Origin: Pokkaliibacter sp. MBI-7
GTDB taxonomy: Bacteria; Pseudomonadota; Gammaproteobacteria; Pseudomonadales; Balneatricaceae
Direction of reading: 5' to 3'
Length of the DNA stretch: 64,000 nucleotides
Assembly (NCBI RefSeq): GCF_029846635.1
Contig: NZ_JARVTG010000001.1
Location: forward strand, 2,857,001-2,921,000
A program made the position numbers and the translations under genes. Of the stretch, positions 8,238 through 15,810 are shown piece after piece (position 1 is the stretch's first letter; each line of letters opens with the position of its first letter). Under the pieces are notes generated by a model. It was not told the origin of the DNA and did no database searches. It was given only the letters and a program-made list of their open reading frames with translations.

Positions 8238-8774
8238 ATGCAGCAGCGCTGGGTCTGGGACCCCTTTATCCGCCTGTTCCACTGGAGCCTGGTGACTGGC
8301 ATCGTGCTGAACAGCTTTGTGCTGGAAGAGGGTGAGCAGGCCCATCGCTGGGTCGGTTATACCCTTGCCACGCTGATCGCACTGCGTGTGGTGTGGGGCT
8401 TTATCGGCAGTCATCACGCCCGTTTCAAACATTTTGTCCCCACGCCTGCCGAGTTTCGTGCCTATATGGCGGAGCTGCGGCAGGGGCGGCATCCACATTA
8501 TGAAGGGCATAACCCGGCAGGCGGTGCGATGATCATCGTGCTGCTGACCACGGTGGCGCTGATCGCGCTGACCGGCTGGATGCAGGAGACCGATCAGTTC
8601 TGGGGTGTGGAGTGGGTGCAGAACACCCATGCAGTCCTCGCCAACGGTTTGCTGGCGCTGATCGCCGTGCATGTCTGTGCGGTGCTTTGGGCCAGCCGTA
8701 AGACCGGTGAGAACCTGATCAAGGCGATGATTACCGGGAAAAAGTCCGGCTCCAGAGAAGGGGCACTGGATTAA
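8238..8774 (+). CDS. Cytochrome b561-type membrane haem protein
   Basis: A 178-residue four-helix membrane protein of the bacterial cytochrome b561 family. Candidate haem-ligating His residues are in RLFHWSLVTG (helix 1), HRWVGYTLA (helix 2) and the last helix IAVHVCAVLWASRK. The cytoplasmic tail is basic (KTGENLIKAMITGKKSG). These proteins carry electrons from the quinol pool or NADH side to periplasmic acceptors. It directly follows the PepSY gene (three-base gap) and ends before a strong terminator at 8872. The pairing suggests a small envelope redox module, possibly induced with envelope or metal stress through the PmrA-like boxes. Confidence 0.85.
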   Translation: MQQRWVWDPFIRLFHWSLVTGIVLNSFVLEEGEQAHRWVGYTLATLIALRVVWGFIGSHHARFKHFVPTPAEFRAYMAELRQGRHPHYEGHNPAGGAMIIVLLTTVALIALTGWMQETDQFWGVEWVQNTHAVLANGLLALIAVHVCAVLWASRKTGENLIKAMITGKKSGSREGALD

Positions 8775-8871
8775 AAAGAACATAGGGCCTGCAGAGCGTG
8801 GCGTTGGTGAGTGGCAATGTGAAAGGCCGTTGCCCTCTTCAACCCAAGATCTGCAGATCCTGATGTGCGAC

Positions 8872-8909
8872 AGGCCGATAACAGCAAAGCGCTGTTATCG
8901 GCCTTTTTT
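8872..8909 (+). terminator. Strong terminator after PepSY-cytochrome b561
   Basis: Perfect 14-base arms (AGGCCGATAACAGC and its complement at 8891-8904) around a five-base loop are followed by a T-run. Bases 8775-8871 before it hold nothing recognisable. Confidence 0.9.
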
Positions 8910-8949
8910 ATGTACAGAGCATCCCGGGCAGCGGGCGCCGTCATGGGTT

Positions 8950-9169
8950 TAACAGGCTGTTGAAAAACGTTATTGAGGCAGCCGAGACAAGGAAATACCC
9001 CGAGGGCACAAGAAACAGGCGAAAAAGCGGAGTTTAGTGAACTAAATGAGCATTTGACTCGTTCCGCTCGCCCCTCTGGGGCCGTGCTAAAGCACGTTCA
9101 GCCTTTGGCTGTGAGCCTGTTTTTTGACGCGGTATTTGGCAACGCAGATAGATTTTCAACGACCTGTTA
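8950..9169. mobile_element. MITE-like element, about 220 bp
   Basis: The ends are imperfect inverted repeats, TAACAGGCTGTTGAAAA on the left and the complement of TTTTCAACGACCTGTTA on the right (17 bases with two differences). A TA dinucleotide at each tip fits a Tc1/mariner (IS630)-type target. The interior contains only a short frame from 8973 to 9170 with no recognisable product and no transposase. It sits between the cytochrome operon terminator and the argG promoter, a typical harbour for such elements. The parent element is not in the window. Confidence 0.6.
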
Positions 9170-9346
9170 GGGATTAGCTGGGCTAATCAGTGAGAGGGTG
9201 TTGCCCAGCTCCTGATAATCAATGAACAGAGGTCAGCGCTGTCGCGGCAGATCAGCTGCCGGTGCGGGCCCGAACAGGCGGTGATCGTCGTGGAACAGGC
9301 GGGCGAAAATCAGCGTTTACGCCGGGTCAACCTGCGTGCTGCTCAT

Positions 9347-9374
9347 TTGACAGGGCGTGTCTGGCTGATAGTAT
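9347..9374 (+). promoter_or_regulatory. Candidate sigma-70 promoter of argG
   Basis: TTGACA (9347-9352), a 16-base spacer and TAGTAT (9369-9374) lie 66 bases upstream of the argG start. The -35 is perfect and the -10 matches four of six positions. No ARG box could be recognised with confidence. Confidence 0.45.
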
Positions 9375-9439
9375 TTGCGCATTCTTTATACGGCCGGACC
9401 TGCTGGCCGCTTCTGGTATTACCTGCGGATCGATTACCC

Positions 9440-10768
9440 ATGACTACCATCCTCAAAAGTCTTCCTGTTGGCCAACGTGTTGGCATCGCCTTCTCCGGCG
9501 GTCTCGACACCAGTGCAGCACTGCACTGGATGCGCCTGAAGGGCGCGGTACCCTACGCTTACACTGCCGATCTGGGTCAGCCTGACGAATCTGACTACGA
9601 AGCCATTCCCCGTAAGGCCAAACAGTACGGTGCTGAGGATGCCCGTCTGATCGACTGCCGCGCGCAGCTGGTAGCCGAAGGTATCGCTGCTATCCAGTGT
9701 GGCGCTTTCCACATCTCCACCGGTGGTGCAACCTACTTCAACACCACGCCGCTGGGCCGCGCGGTGACCGGCACCATGCTGGTGACCGCGATGAAGGAAG
9801 ATGGCGTCAACATCTGGGGTGACGGCAGTACCTACAAAGGCAACGACATCGAGCGTTTCTACCGCTACGGCCTGATCGCCAACCCCAACCTGAAAATCTA
9901 CAAACCCTGGCTGGATGATGCGTTCATCGACGAGCTGGGTGGCCGCGCCGAAATGTCCGAGTTCATGAGCAAGGCCGGTTTCGACTACAAGATGTCAGCC
10001 GAGAAAGCCTATTCCACCGACTCCAACATGCTGGGCGCCACCCACGAAGCCAAAGATCTGGAATACCTGAATTCCGGCATCAAGATCGTTAACCCCATCA
10101 TGGGCGTGAAATTCTGGGACGAGAACGTCAAGGTCGAGCCTGAAGTCGTGACCGTGCGCTTTGAAGAAGGCCGTCCGGTGGCTCTGAATGGCATGACTTT
10201 CCAGAACGACGTGGAAATGATGCTGGAAGCCAACCGTATCGGCGGTCGTCATGGTCTGGGCATGAGCGATCAGATCGAAAACCGCATCATCGAGGCCAAG
10301 AGCCGTGGTATCTACGAAGCGCCGGGGATGGCTCTGCTGCACATCGCCTACGAGCGTCTGGTCACCGGTATCCACAATGAAGACACCATCGAACAGTACC
10401 GCATCAATGGTCTGCGTCTGGGCCGTCTGCTGTATCAGGGCCGCTGGTTCGATTCGCAGGCACTGATGCTGCGTGAAACCGCTCAGCGCTGGGTTGCCAG
10501 CGTGATCACTGGTGAGGTGACGCTGGAACTGCGTCGTGGTAACGACTACTCCCTGCTCAACACCGAGTCACCCAACCTGACTTACGAAGCTGAGCGTCTG
10601 ACCATGGAGAAAGGCGAGTCTGCCTTCTCGCCCAACGATCGTATCGGTCAGCTGACCATGCGTAACCTGGACATCGCCGACACCCGTGCCAAGCTGGGCG
10701 CCTATGCCAAGACCGGCCTGCTGTCTGCTTCTGTGACCAATGCGCTGCCACAGCTGGAAGAGAAGTAG
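9440..10768 (+). CDS. argG: Argininosuccinate synthase
   Basis: A 442-residue enzyme that joins citrulline and aspartate with ATP to give argininosuccinate in arginine synthesis, in the cytoplasm. The PP-loop motif GIAFSGGLDTSAALHW is at residues 15-30, and the substrate-binding segments YAYTADLGQPDE and STGGATYFNTTPLGRAVTGT follow. It resembles the longer E. coli-type ArgG (447 residues) and not the roughly 400-residue type. The start at 9440 was chosen by family alignment (MTTILKSLPVGQRVGIAFSG); a longer open frame from 9281 adds sequence unlike the family. It is monocistronic, with its own promoter and a strong terminator that separates it from the AT-rich island downstream. Confidence 0.97.
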   Translation: MTTILKSLPVGQRVGIAFSGGLDTSAALHWMRLKGAVPYAYTADLGQPDESDYEAIPRKAKQYGAEDARLIDCRAQLVAEGIAAIQCGAFHISTGGATYFNTTPLGRAVTGTMLVTAMKEDGVNIWGDGSTYKGNDIERFYRYGLIANPNLKIYKPWLDDAFIDELGGRAEMSEFMSKAGFDYKMSAEKAYSTDSNMLGATHEAKDLEYLNSGIKIVNPIMGVKFWDENVKVEPEVVTVRFEEGRPVALNGMTFQNDVEMMLEANRIGGRHGLGMSDQIENRIIEAKSRGIYEAPGMALLHIAYERLVTGIHNEDTIEQYRINGLRLGRLLYQGRWFDSQALMLRETAQRWVASVITGEVTLELRRGNDYSLLNTESPNLTYEAERLTMEKGESAFSPNDRIGQLTMRNLDIADTRAKLGAYAKTGLLSASVTNALPQLEEK

Positions 10769-10813
10769 GTTTGCGATAACACGCGGCTGCTTAGGCGGCC
10801 GCTGTACTAAAAC

Positions 10814-10867
10814 AGCCCCCCCGAAGCCTACCAGAATTGGTGGTGATTTCGGGGGGGCTTTTTTATT
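10814..10867 (+). terminator. argG terminator
   Basis: A 12-base arm (AGCCCCCCCGAA) pairs with its complement at 10848-10859 and is followed by a T-rich run. It also marks the left edge of the AT-rich island: base composition drops abruptly right after it. Confidence 0.92.
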
Positions 10868-11144
10868 TAAAATTATTGCTTTCTAAGAAACGTGGTTGTG
10901 CGTTCACCAGGAAAATCATACTTAAGTACGATGCAGTTCTCGCTGGATATGAAAGTCTATAGTGTGTTAATTTTTAAAACGACTCTGTAACAAGATTGTT
11001 CTTCTTGTGAAATTGATGACTAGAATAATCTTTCAGGTCGGTGCTGCAGTAAGTAAATATATGAAAACAGTGTTCGTATAGATGCTTATGAAGGCCTTTT
11101 AAGCGAAGTTCCCTAAATAACTCTGAATATTTCGTGAGATATAA
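10868..11144 (+). promoter_or_regulatory. AT-rich leader region of the peptide island
   Basis: These 277 bases hold no convincing gene; the only plus-strand frame of note is a 19-codon one near 10931. The composition is as AT-rich as the island itself. Several -10-like hexamers occur (TATAGT near 10960, TAGAAT near 11019), but no unambiguous -35/-10 pair. The promoter of the peptide operon must lie here or be borrowed by read-through of the argG terminator. Confidence 0.4.
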
Positions 11145-11348
11145 ATGAATAAAGTGAGTTTAAAATTTCAAGAGATTGAAGAAGTTCATGCAGGTTCTGG
11201 ATATAGCGATGGCTGTTCGGGCGGCAGAAGTGATTGCTGTACTCGAGTATGTACAAGAGCAAATGATAGCTCAGATGATAGTTCAGACGGCAGCCTAGCT
11301 GCATGGGATGATTATTTTGAAGTTAATGCTGGTGTACTTCAGTATTGA
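11145..11348 (+). CDS. Candidate RiPP precursor peptide with double-glycine-like leader
   Basis: A 67-residue peptide. I see an N-terminal helix-like leader that fits the double-glycine bacteriocin consensus: counted back from Ala16-Gly17 as positions -2/-1, Leu6 is -12, Glu10 is -8, Ile11 is -7 and Val14 is -4. The predicted core (residue 18 to 67) has four Cys (24, 31, 32, 36), many Gly, then an Asp/Ser-rich segment (DSSDDSSDGS) and a hydrophobic, aromatic C-terminus (WDDYFEVNAGVLQY). Only a weak GAGA lies upstream as ribosome binding site. It is followed at once by a hairpin with a T-tract and two E1-like enzymes, the placement expected of a RiPP precursor. No known precursor family is recognised. 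It could also be a small unmodified bacteriocin. Confidence 0.72.
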   Translation: MNKVSLKFQEIEEVHAGSGYSDGCSGGRSDCCTRVCTRANDSSDDSSDGSLAAWDDYFEVNAGVLQY

Positions 11349-11365
11349 GCAAAACTTAAGGAGGT

Positions 11366-11390
11366 GGCTAGCTTTTGCTAGCCTTTTTTA
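11366..11390 (+). terminator. Hairpin with T-tract between peptide and enzymes (attenuator)
   Basis: GGCTAGC, loop TTTT, GCTAGCC, then TTTTTTA form a compact intrinsic terminator 18 bases after the peptide stop. The T-tract runs straight into ATG 11391-adjacent start of the first enzyme (ATG 11390). A full TAAGGAGG sits immediately before the stem (11357-11364). Partial termination here would give an excess of peptide message over enzyme message. Confidence 0.75.
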
Positions 11391-12499
11391 TGTTTGATCT
11401 AAAGTTAAAAGTTAAAAATAGTGTCGATGTTTACGTATCGGATCATAGCGAATCAGAGTTGTATGATATTCAATTTTATAAAATAAATACTCGAGAGAAA
11501 ATTAAGATAAGATCTACATTAGATGTCGTAAAACTGATTTCCAATTTAGATGGTGAGATAAGCTTGCTGGAAGCTGCTAAATCTATGGGAGAATTTTCTC
11601 ATGAGGAGTTATTAGAATTAGTAGGCTATTTAGTCAAAAATGGAATCTTGACTCATCAAGAATATGAAATCTATGAGGGCTCTAGATACGATAGGCAAAT
11701 TGCATATTTCGATGATCTTTTAACAGATAGAAGCGGCTTAGAGGCACAGAAATTATTATCAAAAAAGAAAGTTTTAATTCTTGGTGCTGGAGCTGTTGCT
11801 AGCTCTATTGCGAGTTTGCTTATAAGGGCAGGGATACAATACTTAATGATTGTGGATGATAGAAAAATAAGGAAGAGTGATATCGCTAGGCATATATATG
11901 TTAATGGGGAGAATATAGGTCAATATAAAGCTGCAAGCCTTGCTGAGTATTTGAGTAAAATAAATTCTGCTGCTGTAGTTAAGCATGTTACTGAGAGAAT
12001 ATATCCGAATACTAGTTTGGAAGGAATTATTTCAGATGATATAGATATTGTTATTAATACTGCTGATGAACCATATATTGGTCATCTGACTATAAAAATA
12101 GGTCGTTATCTATGGGAGAAAGATATTGCATTATATGTATCTGGTGGCTTCGATGCTCATTTAATGAGTACTGGTGAGTTGATTGCTAAAGGGTTCACTC
12201 CTTGTTGTGATTGTTGCGCGGGTACATTTAAACAGGCTCTAAGTAATTGGAAACCTCAATATAGAAAGAGTGATGAATCCTCCGAAAAAAACAAAAAAAA
12301 TAATAATATTAAAAACTCGGGTTCGCTCGCACAAAGTCTATATTGCGCTGGAGTAGGTGCTATGAACATAATTGATTACTTGCTTGGAGGGGTCCGAAGG
12401 AATAGTAAACTAAACTTTAGGGGAGAATATCTGATTAATAATGGGACCCATACTTGGTTTGAGATGGCAAAGCAAAAAGGTTGTAAGTATTGTGGTTAG
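11390..12499 (+). CDS. MccB/ThiF-like E1 adenylating enzyme with N-terminal winged-helix domain
   Basis: A 369-residue E1-superfamily enzyme. Residues 1-95 form a beta-strand plus winged-helix module resembling the peptide-clamp/RRE domain of MccB and PaaA. Then come SRYDRQIAYF (98-107), the nucleotide loop GAGAVASS (132-139), Arg167 in KSDIARH (arginine finger), Lys180, the Mg-binding Asp226 in NTADEP, and a zinc site from CCDCC (272-276) and CKYC (365-368). Such enzymes adenylate a C-terminal carboxylate or backbone of a peptide. ATG 11390 is preferred; TTG 11375, inside the hairpin, is the alternative and is better spaced from the Shine-Dalgarno at 11358-11364 if the hairpin is unfolded. 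A Lys/Asn-rich insert (295-310) is unusual. AT-rich throughout, foreign to its neighbours. Confidence 0.82.
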   Translation: MFDLKLKVKNSVDVYVSDHSESELYDIQFYKINTREKIKIRSTLDVVKLISNLDGEISLLEAAKSMGEFSHEELLELVGYLVKNGILTHQEYEIYEGSRYDRQIAYFDDLLTDRSGLEAQKLLSKKKVLILGAGAVASSIASLLIRAGIQYLMIVDDRKIRKSDIARHIYVNGENIGQYKAASLAEYLSKINSAAVVKHVTERIYPNTSLEGIISDDIDIVINTADEPYIGHLTIKIGRYLWEKDIALYVSGGFDAHLMSTGELIAKGFTPCCDCCAGTFKQALSNWKPQYRKSDESSEKNKKNNNIKNSGSLAQSLYCAGVGAMNIIDYLLGGVRRNSKLNFRGEYLINNGTHTWFEMAKQKGCKYCG

Positions 12500-12749
12500 T
12501 GAGAACTCTATATTTAGATTGCGGTCTTCAGTTGCCATTAACTATGATGGTTCTATTCTAAATTTTTTTCTATCTAATACAAGGGAAAATTTTTCTATTA
12601 AAATTGAATTTCAAAATGTATTAAGCTTTCTTATGTCATATGATGGTCTGACAAGTTTAGATAGTATCGGGGAAAAGTTTCCTGATTTGGATTTTAATGA
12701 AATTCTAGATATTACAATGTTCTTAAATAAAAAAAAGGATATTGATTGA
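12492..12749 (+). CDS. Stand-alone winged-helix (RRE-like) protein, split N-terminus of the second E1
   Basis: An 85-residue protein starting at GTG 12492, overlapping the previous stop by eight bases. Its sequence aligns over its length with residues 25-88 of the first E1 enzyme: NTRENFSIKIEF matches NTREKIKIRSTL, and FNEILDITMFLNKK matches HEELLELVGYLVKN. It therefore looks like the peptide-recognition domain of the second E1, separated by a frameshift in the A8 run at 12729-12736. Skipping one A joins it in frame to the next gene. Whether it works as a discrete RRE protein, is fused by ribosomal or transcriptional slippage, or is a mutated half-gene cannot be told from sequence. Confidence 0.65.
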   Translation: MVSENSIFRLRSSVAINYDGSILNFFLSNTRENFSIKIEFQNVLSFLMSYDGLTSLDSIGEKFPDLDFNEILDITMFLNKKKDID

Positions 12750-13596
12750 GGAAAATGCAATATATCCAGAAACAGTGCTGTTAGACAGTTATCGAACTAT
12801 GAGTTTTATTGAAGACTATTGCCGATCAACCAAGGAGGCACTGGATTTATTCTCTAGTCTTAAAGACAAAAGAGTCCTAATCATTGGTATGGGGGCTGTT
12901 GGAACATGGGTTATAGATGGTCTAGCTAGATTTGGAGTAGGACATTTTACTATTGTTGATGATGATATTGTTGAACTCACTAATATTCACAGGCAAAATT
13001 TTTTTACAGAAGATGATATAGGTAGTTATAAGGTTGATGTTGTAGAAAATGCTATAAGCAAATACTCAAATGCAAGAATAAATACTATTAAGAAAAAACT
13101 AGATGATGGTTTTTTTAATCAATATACCAATGATTTTGATCTTGTAATAAATTGTGCAGATTTTCCAAGCGTAGACTATGTGACTAATGTCATAGGATAT
13201 GAGTGTATGAAGAGAGCTATTCCGCATATTATTGGTGGGGGATACAATCTACACTTGAGCCTTATTGGGCAAACAGTTATACCATTTAGTACTGCTTGTG
13301 TTAAATGTTTTGAATCTCATTTGACTGAAATAAATAAAGTAGAATTAAATGGCGTTAAGAAACTCAAAAGATCTAATCGTAAAATTGGGAGCTTTGGACC
13401 ATTATGCTCTATCGCTGCATCAATGACAATCGTAGATGCAATGAAAATTCTTATAAGAAAATTTGAATTCATAAATAACGAAAATAAAAGAATTGAATAT
13501 ATTACCGAAAAGAGAGATTTTAAAATATTTGAGGTTACAAGAAAAGATAATTGTGAATGGTGTGGTGAAAAAGGAATCTTCAGTGATGGATTATAA
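12742..13596 (+). CDS. Second E1/ThiF-like adenylating enzyme
   Basis: A 284-residue E1 enzyme starting at TTG 12742, eight bases inside the preceding gene. It keeps canonical features better than its paralogue: GMGAVG (49-54), DDDIVELTNIHRQ (73-85) with the arginine finger, Lys97, Asp140 in NCADFP, and zinc-binding CVKC (186-189) and CEWC (271-274). It lacks its own N-terminal domain, which lies in the previous reading frame; a one-base shift gives a fusion of about 370 residues, the same size as the first E1. Two distinct E1 enzymes imply two activations, or a heterodimer with divided roles. The family (MccB, PaaA, ThiF) is clear; the chemistry is unknown. Confidence 0.8.
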   Translation: MIEENAIYPETVLLDSYRTMSFIEDYCRSTKEALDLFSSLKDKRVLIIGMGAVGTWVIDGLARFGVGHFTIVDDDIVELTNIHRQNFFTEDDIGSYKVDVVENAISKYSNARINTIKKKLDDGFFNQYTNDFDLVINCADFPSVDYVTNVIGYECMKRAIPHIIGGGYNLHLSLIGQTVIPFSTACVKCFESHLTEINKVELNGVKKLKRSNRKIGSFGPLCSIAASMTIVDAMKILIRKFEFINNENKRIEYITEKRDFKIFEVTRKDNCEWCGEKGIFSDGL

Positions 13597-15757
13597 GGAT
13601 AATATTTTTTTTTCGAAAATAGAAACTAATAATTTAAAAAAAGTAAGTGTATCTGTTCCAGTTCAGTCAATATTTGCAATCACAGGGGTTAGTGGCGGAG
13701 GGAAAAGTTCATTAGCCTATGGAACGATATACGAAATATGTCGACAAGAGTTTCAAACTATAGAAAGTGGCTACATAGAAGAGACTAATTATAAAGTTGA
13801 AGATTTTGGAAATATCAAACCTGCAGTTGCTATAAAACAATGTAATGAAAATATTAATCCATCTTCAAGTATATATACATATTTAAACTTTTCATCACTA
13901 TTAGCTAGTTACACTGGAAATTCAGAAATGAATATCCCTCCGCATCTGTTAAAAATAAACAAGCCAAGTTTATGCTGTGATGCTTGTCATGGTTTAGGAG
14001 TTATATATGAGCCAGATGGAAATAAGATAGTGAAATTCGATAAGAGTATAAGAGATGGATCTTTTGTTCCCTGGGTGAATAGATTTCATTCCATTTACAA
14101 TAATCTTTTGATGGATTTTTGTGGTAGAAAGAATATAGACACTACTATTAGATTAGACAAAATTTCGAAAGAAAGTCAGTACTTATTGTTACACGGTGAG
14201 GATGACATTGAGTTTAAAATAGGTTATAAGCACGGCAATAAAAGACGGTATAAAACACTCACTTATACGGGTATATTTAAATTTATAGAAAATTTATCTA
14301 AATCTAATATCAAGTCTGATTATGAGTTGTTTAAAAAATACTCCTCTAAAATCCAATGTCGCAAGTGTTTAGGAAGTGGTTTGTCCAACTCTTTTGAGGG
14401 TTTATTCATAGGGAATATCTGCTTCTCTGACTTTCTTACAAAACCTGTTAATGAGATTTTGTTCAATAAAAATTTTATATCTTCTCACCTCTATAAAATT
14501 GTTAATATTTTGAAAGAAATCCATGATATTGGGCTAGGCTATTTGTCACTGAAGCGATCGATTCCGACTCTTTCAGGAGGTGAGCTTCAGAAGTTAAATT
14601 TTGCAAGAGCATGTACTTCAAAAATTACTGGAATTATCTATATTTTGGATGAAATATCTTCCCAGGTGCACTGCAGTGATTACAATATTTTTTTGAGAAA
14701 AATCATTGACTTAAAAAATAAAAGAAATACTTTGATTCTAGTTGAGCATAACCCATATTTTTTAATAAATGCTGATGAAGTTATTACGATTGGACCTGAG
14801 CCTGGAGCCAAAGGAGGGTATTTGTTGAGTAATGATGATTTTTATGAGAGTTTTTCTTTAAATAAAGCTGTCTTCTTTAAAGAAAAATTTTCTGTGCATA
14901 TTAAGAGTTTTAATAATATAAGTGATCTCACTTTCAATTTCCCTGAAAAATCAATAACTGCTCTTGTTGGAAAGTCTGGCTCAGGGAAGTCTAGTATTGC
15001 TAAATATATTTACAATTATTTTGATGAGGTCACCTACATCTCTCAAGTCTCAGTAAAGGGAAATATTACTTCATCCGTTGCTTCATATACAGGAGCAAAC
15101 AGTCTATTTGCTAAAATTTTCGCTAAAGCTTTTAATAAAAATGAAAAATTTTTTATGCCTAACGAAAATAGTGAAATTGTCTGCGACGTATGCTACGGGA
15201 GAGGTGAAATAAAATATAATCGCAGTTTCGAGAGTGATATAACTATTCTTTGTCCTAAATGCGATGGTAAGATTTTTTCCGAGTTTTCGGATTTATATAG
15301 AATAAAGGGATACTCTTTGATTGAAATCTATGATGCGCCTATAGAGGAAATTAATCTTTATTTCCCTAGCCAAATTTTTGAAAGCGTAATAAATGTCGGA
15401 TTAGGTCATCTTAGTATTAATAGAAAAATAAAAACACTTTCTGGTGGGGAACTGAAAAGGATAAAGTTAGCATCAAACATCCCTGCTAAAAAAATAACGA
15501 ATAGAATTCTTATAGTAGATGAGCCAACTTCAGGACTAGATAATAAAACTGCATTAGCAGTAGTTGATTTCATATCACAGTATAAAGATCGCTATAAATT
15601 TATAATTGTCATTGACCATAAGCCTGTCGCTTTTATGTCTGCAGATTATTTGTACGAAATTGGTCCTGGTTCTGGAGATGAAGGGGGGGATATAGTGTAT
15701 GAAGGAAGTCCGAATTACTATTATGAGAATAAGTATCTGCCTTTCTTAAAAGGCTAG
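13586..15757 (+). CDS. Shortened UvrA-like tandem ATPase
   Basis: A 723-residue ABC-class ATPase of the UvrA family. First Walker A GVSGGGKSS (34-42), signature LSGGELQK (about 329), second Walker A GKSGSGKSS (about 462) and signature LSGGELKR (about 618) are all present. Zinc-module cysteines occur in CCDACHGLG with CRKCLGSG and in CDVCYGRGE with CPKCDG. It is over 200 residues shorter than repair UvrA (about 940) and has diverged widely, so it is not the host repair gene. UvrA-like proteins such as DrrC give self-resistance in antibiotic clusters; that role is inferred here. ATG 13586 overlaps the E1 gene by 11 bases and has AAGGAA at 13571. Last gene of the AT-rich operon. Confidence 0.8.
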   Translation: MDYKDNIFFSKIETNNLKKVSVSVPVQSIFAITGVSGGGKSSLAYGTIYEICRQEFQTIESGYIEETNYKVEDFGNIKPAVAIKQCNENINPSSSIYTYLNFSSLLASYTGNSEMNIPPHLLKINKPSLCCDACHGLGVIYEPDGNKIVKFDKSIRDGSFVPWVNRFHSIYNNLLMDFCGRKNIDTTIRLDKISKESQYLLLHGEDDIEFKIGYKHGNKRRYKTLTYTGIFKFIENLSKSNIKSDYELFKKYSSKIQCRKCLGSGLSNSFEGLFIGNICFSDFLTKPVNEILFNKNFISSHLYKIVNILKEIHDIGLGYLSLKRSIPTLSGGELQKLNFARACTSKITGIIYILDEISSQVHCSDYNIFLRKIIDLKNKRNTLILVEHNPYFLINADEVITIGPEPGAKGGYLLSNDDFYESFSLNKAVFFKEKFSVHIKSFNNISDLTFNFPEKSITALVGKSGSGKSSIAKYIYNYFDEVTYISQVSVKGNITSSVASYTGANSLFAKIFAKAFNKNEKFFMPNENSEIVCDVCYGRGEIKYNRSFESDITILCPKCDGKIFSEFSDLYRIKGYSLIEIYDAPIEEINLYFPSQIFESVINVGLGHLSINRKIKTLSGGELKRIKLASNIPAKKITNRILIVDEPTSGLDNKTALAVVDFISQYKDRYKFIIVIDHKPVAFMSADYLYEIGPGSGDEGGDIVYEGSPNYYYENKYLPFLKG

Positions 15758-15810
15758 CTCATGTCATCAATGCTAATTCTTGTACAGAGTTTAAAAGGAC
15801 TTTGTAAACC

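Noticed and set aside
8973..9170. A 65-codon gene inside the MITE-like element
   Set aside because: It runs across both terminal repeats, has no ribosome binding site and no recognisable product.
12728..12749. A AAA AAG heptamer as a dnaX-type -1 frameshift site in the split E1 gene
   Set aside because: The heptamer is in frame, but a -1 shift would enter the third frame, not that of the E1 enzyme. Only a +1 (or -2) shift, or loss of one A, joins the two parts.
13586..15757. Genuine nucleotide excision repair UvrA
   Set aside because: Over 200 residues too short, foreign base composition, overlapping with biosynthetic-type genes and strongly divergent around the motifs.
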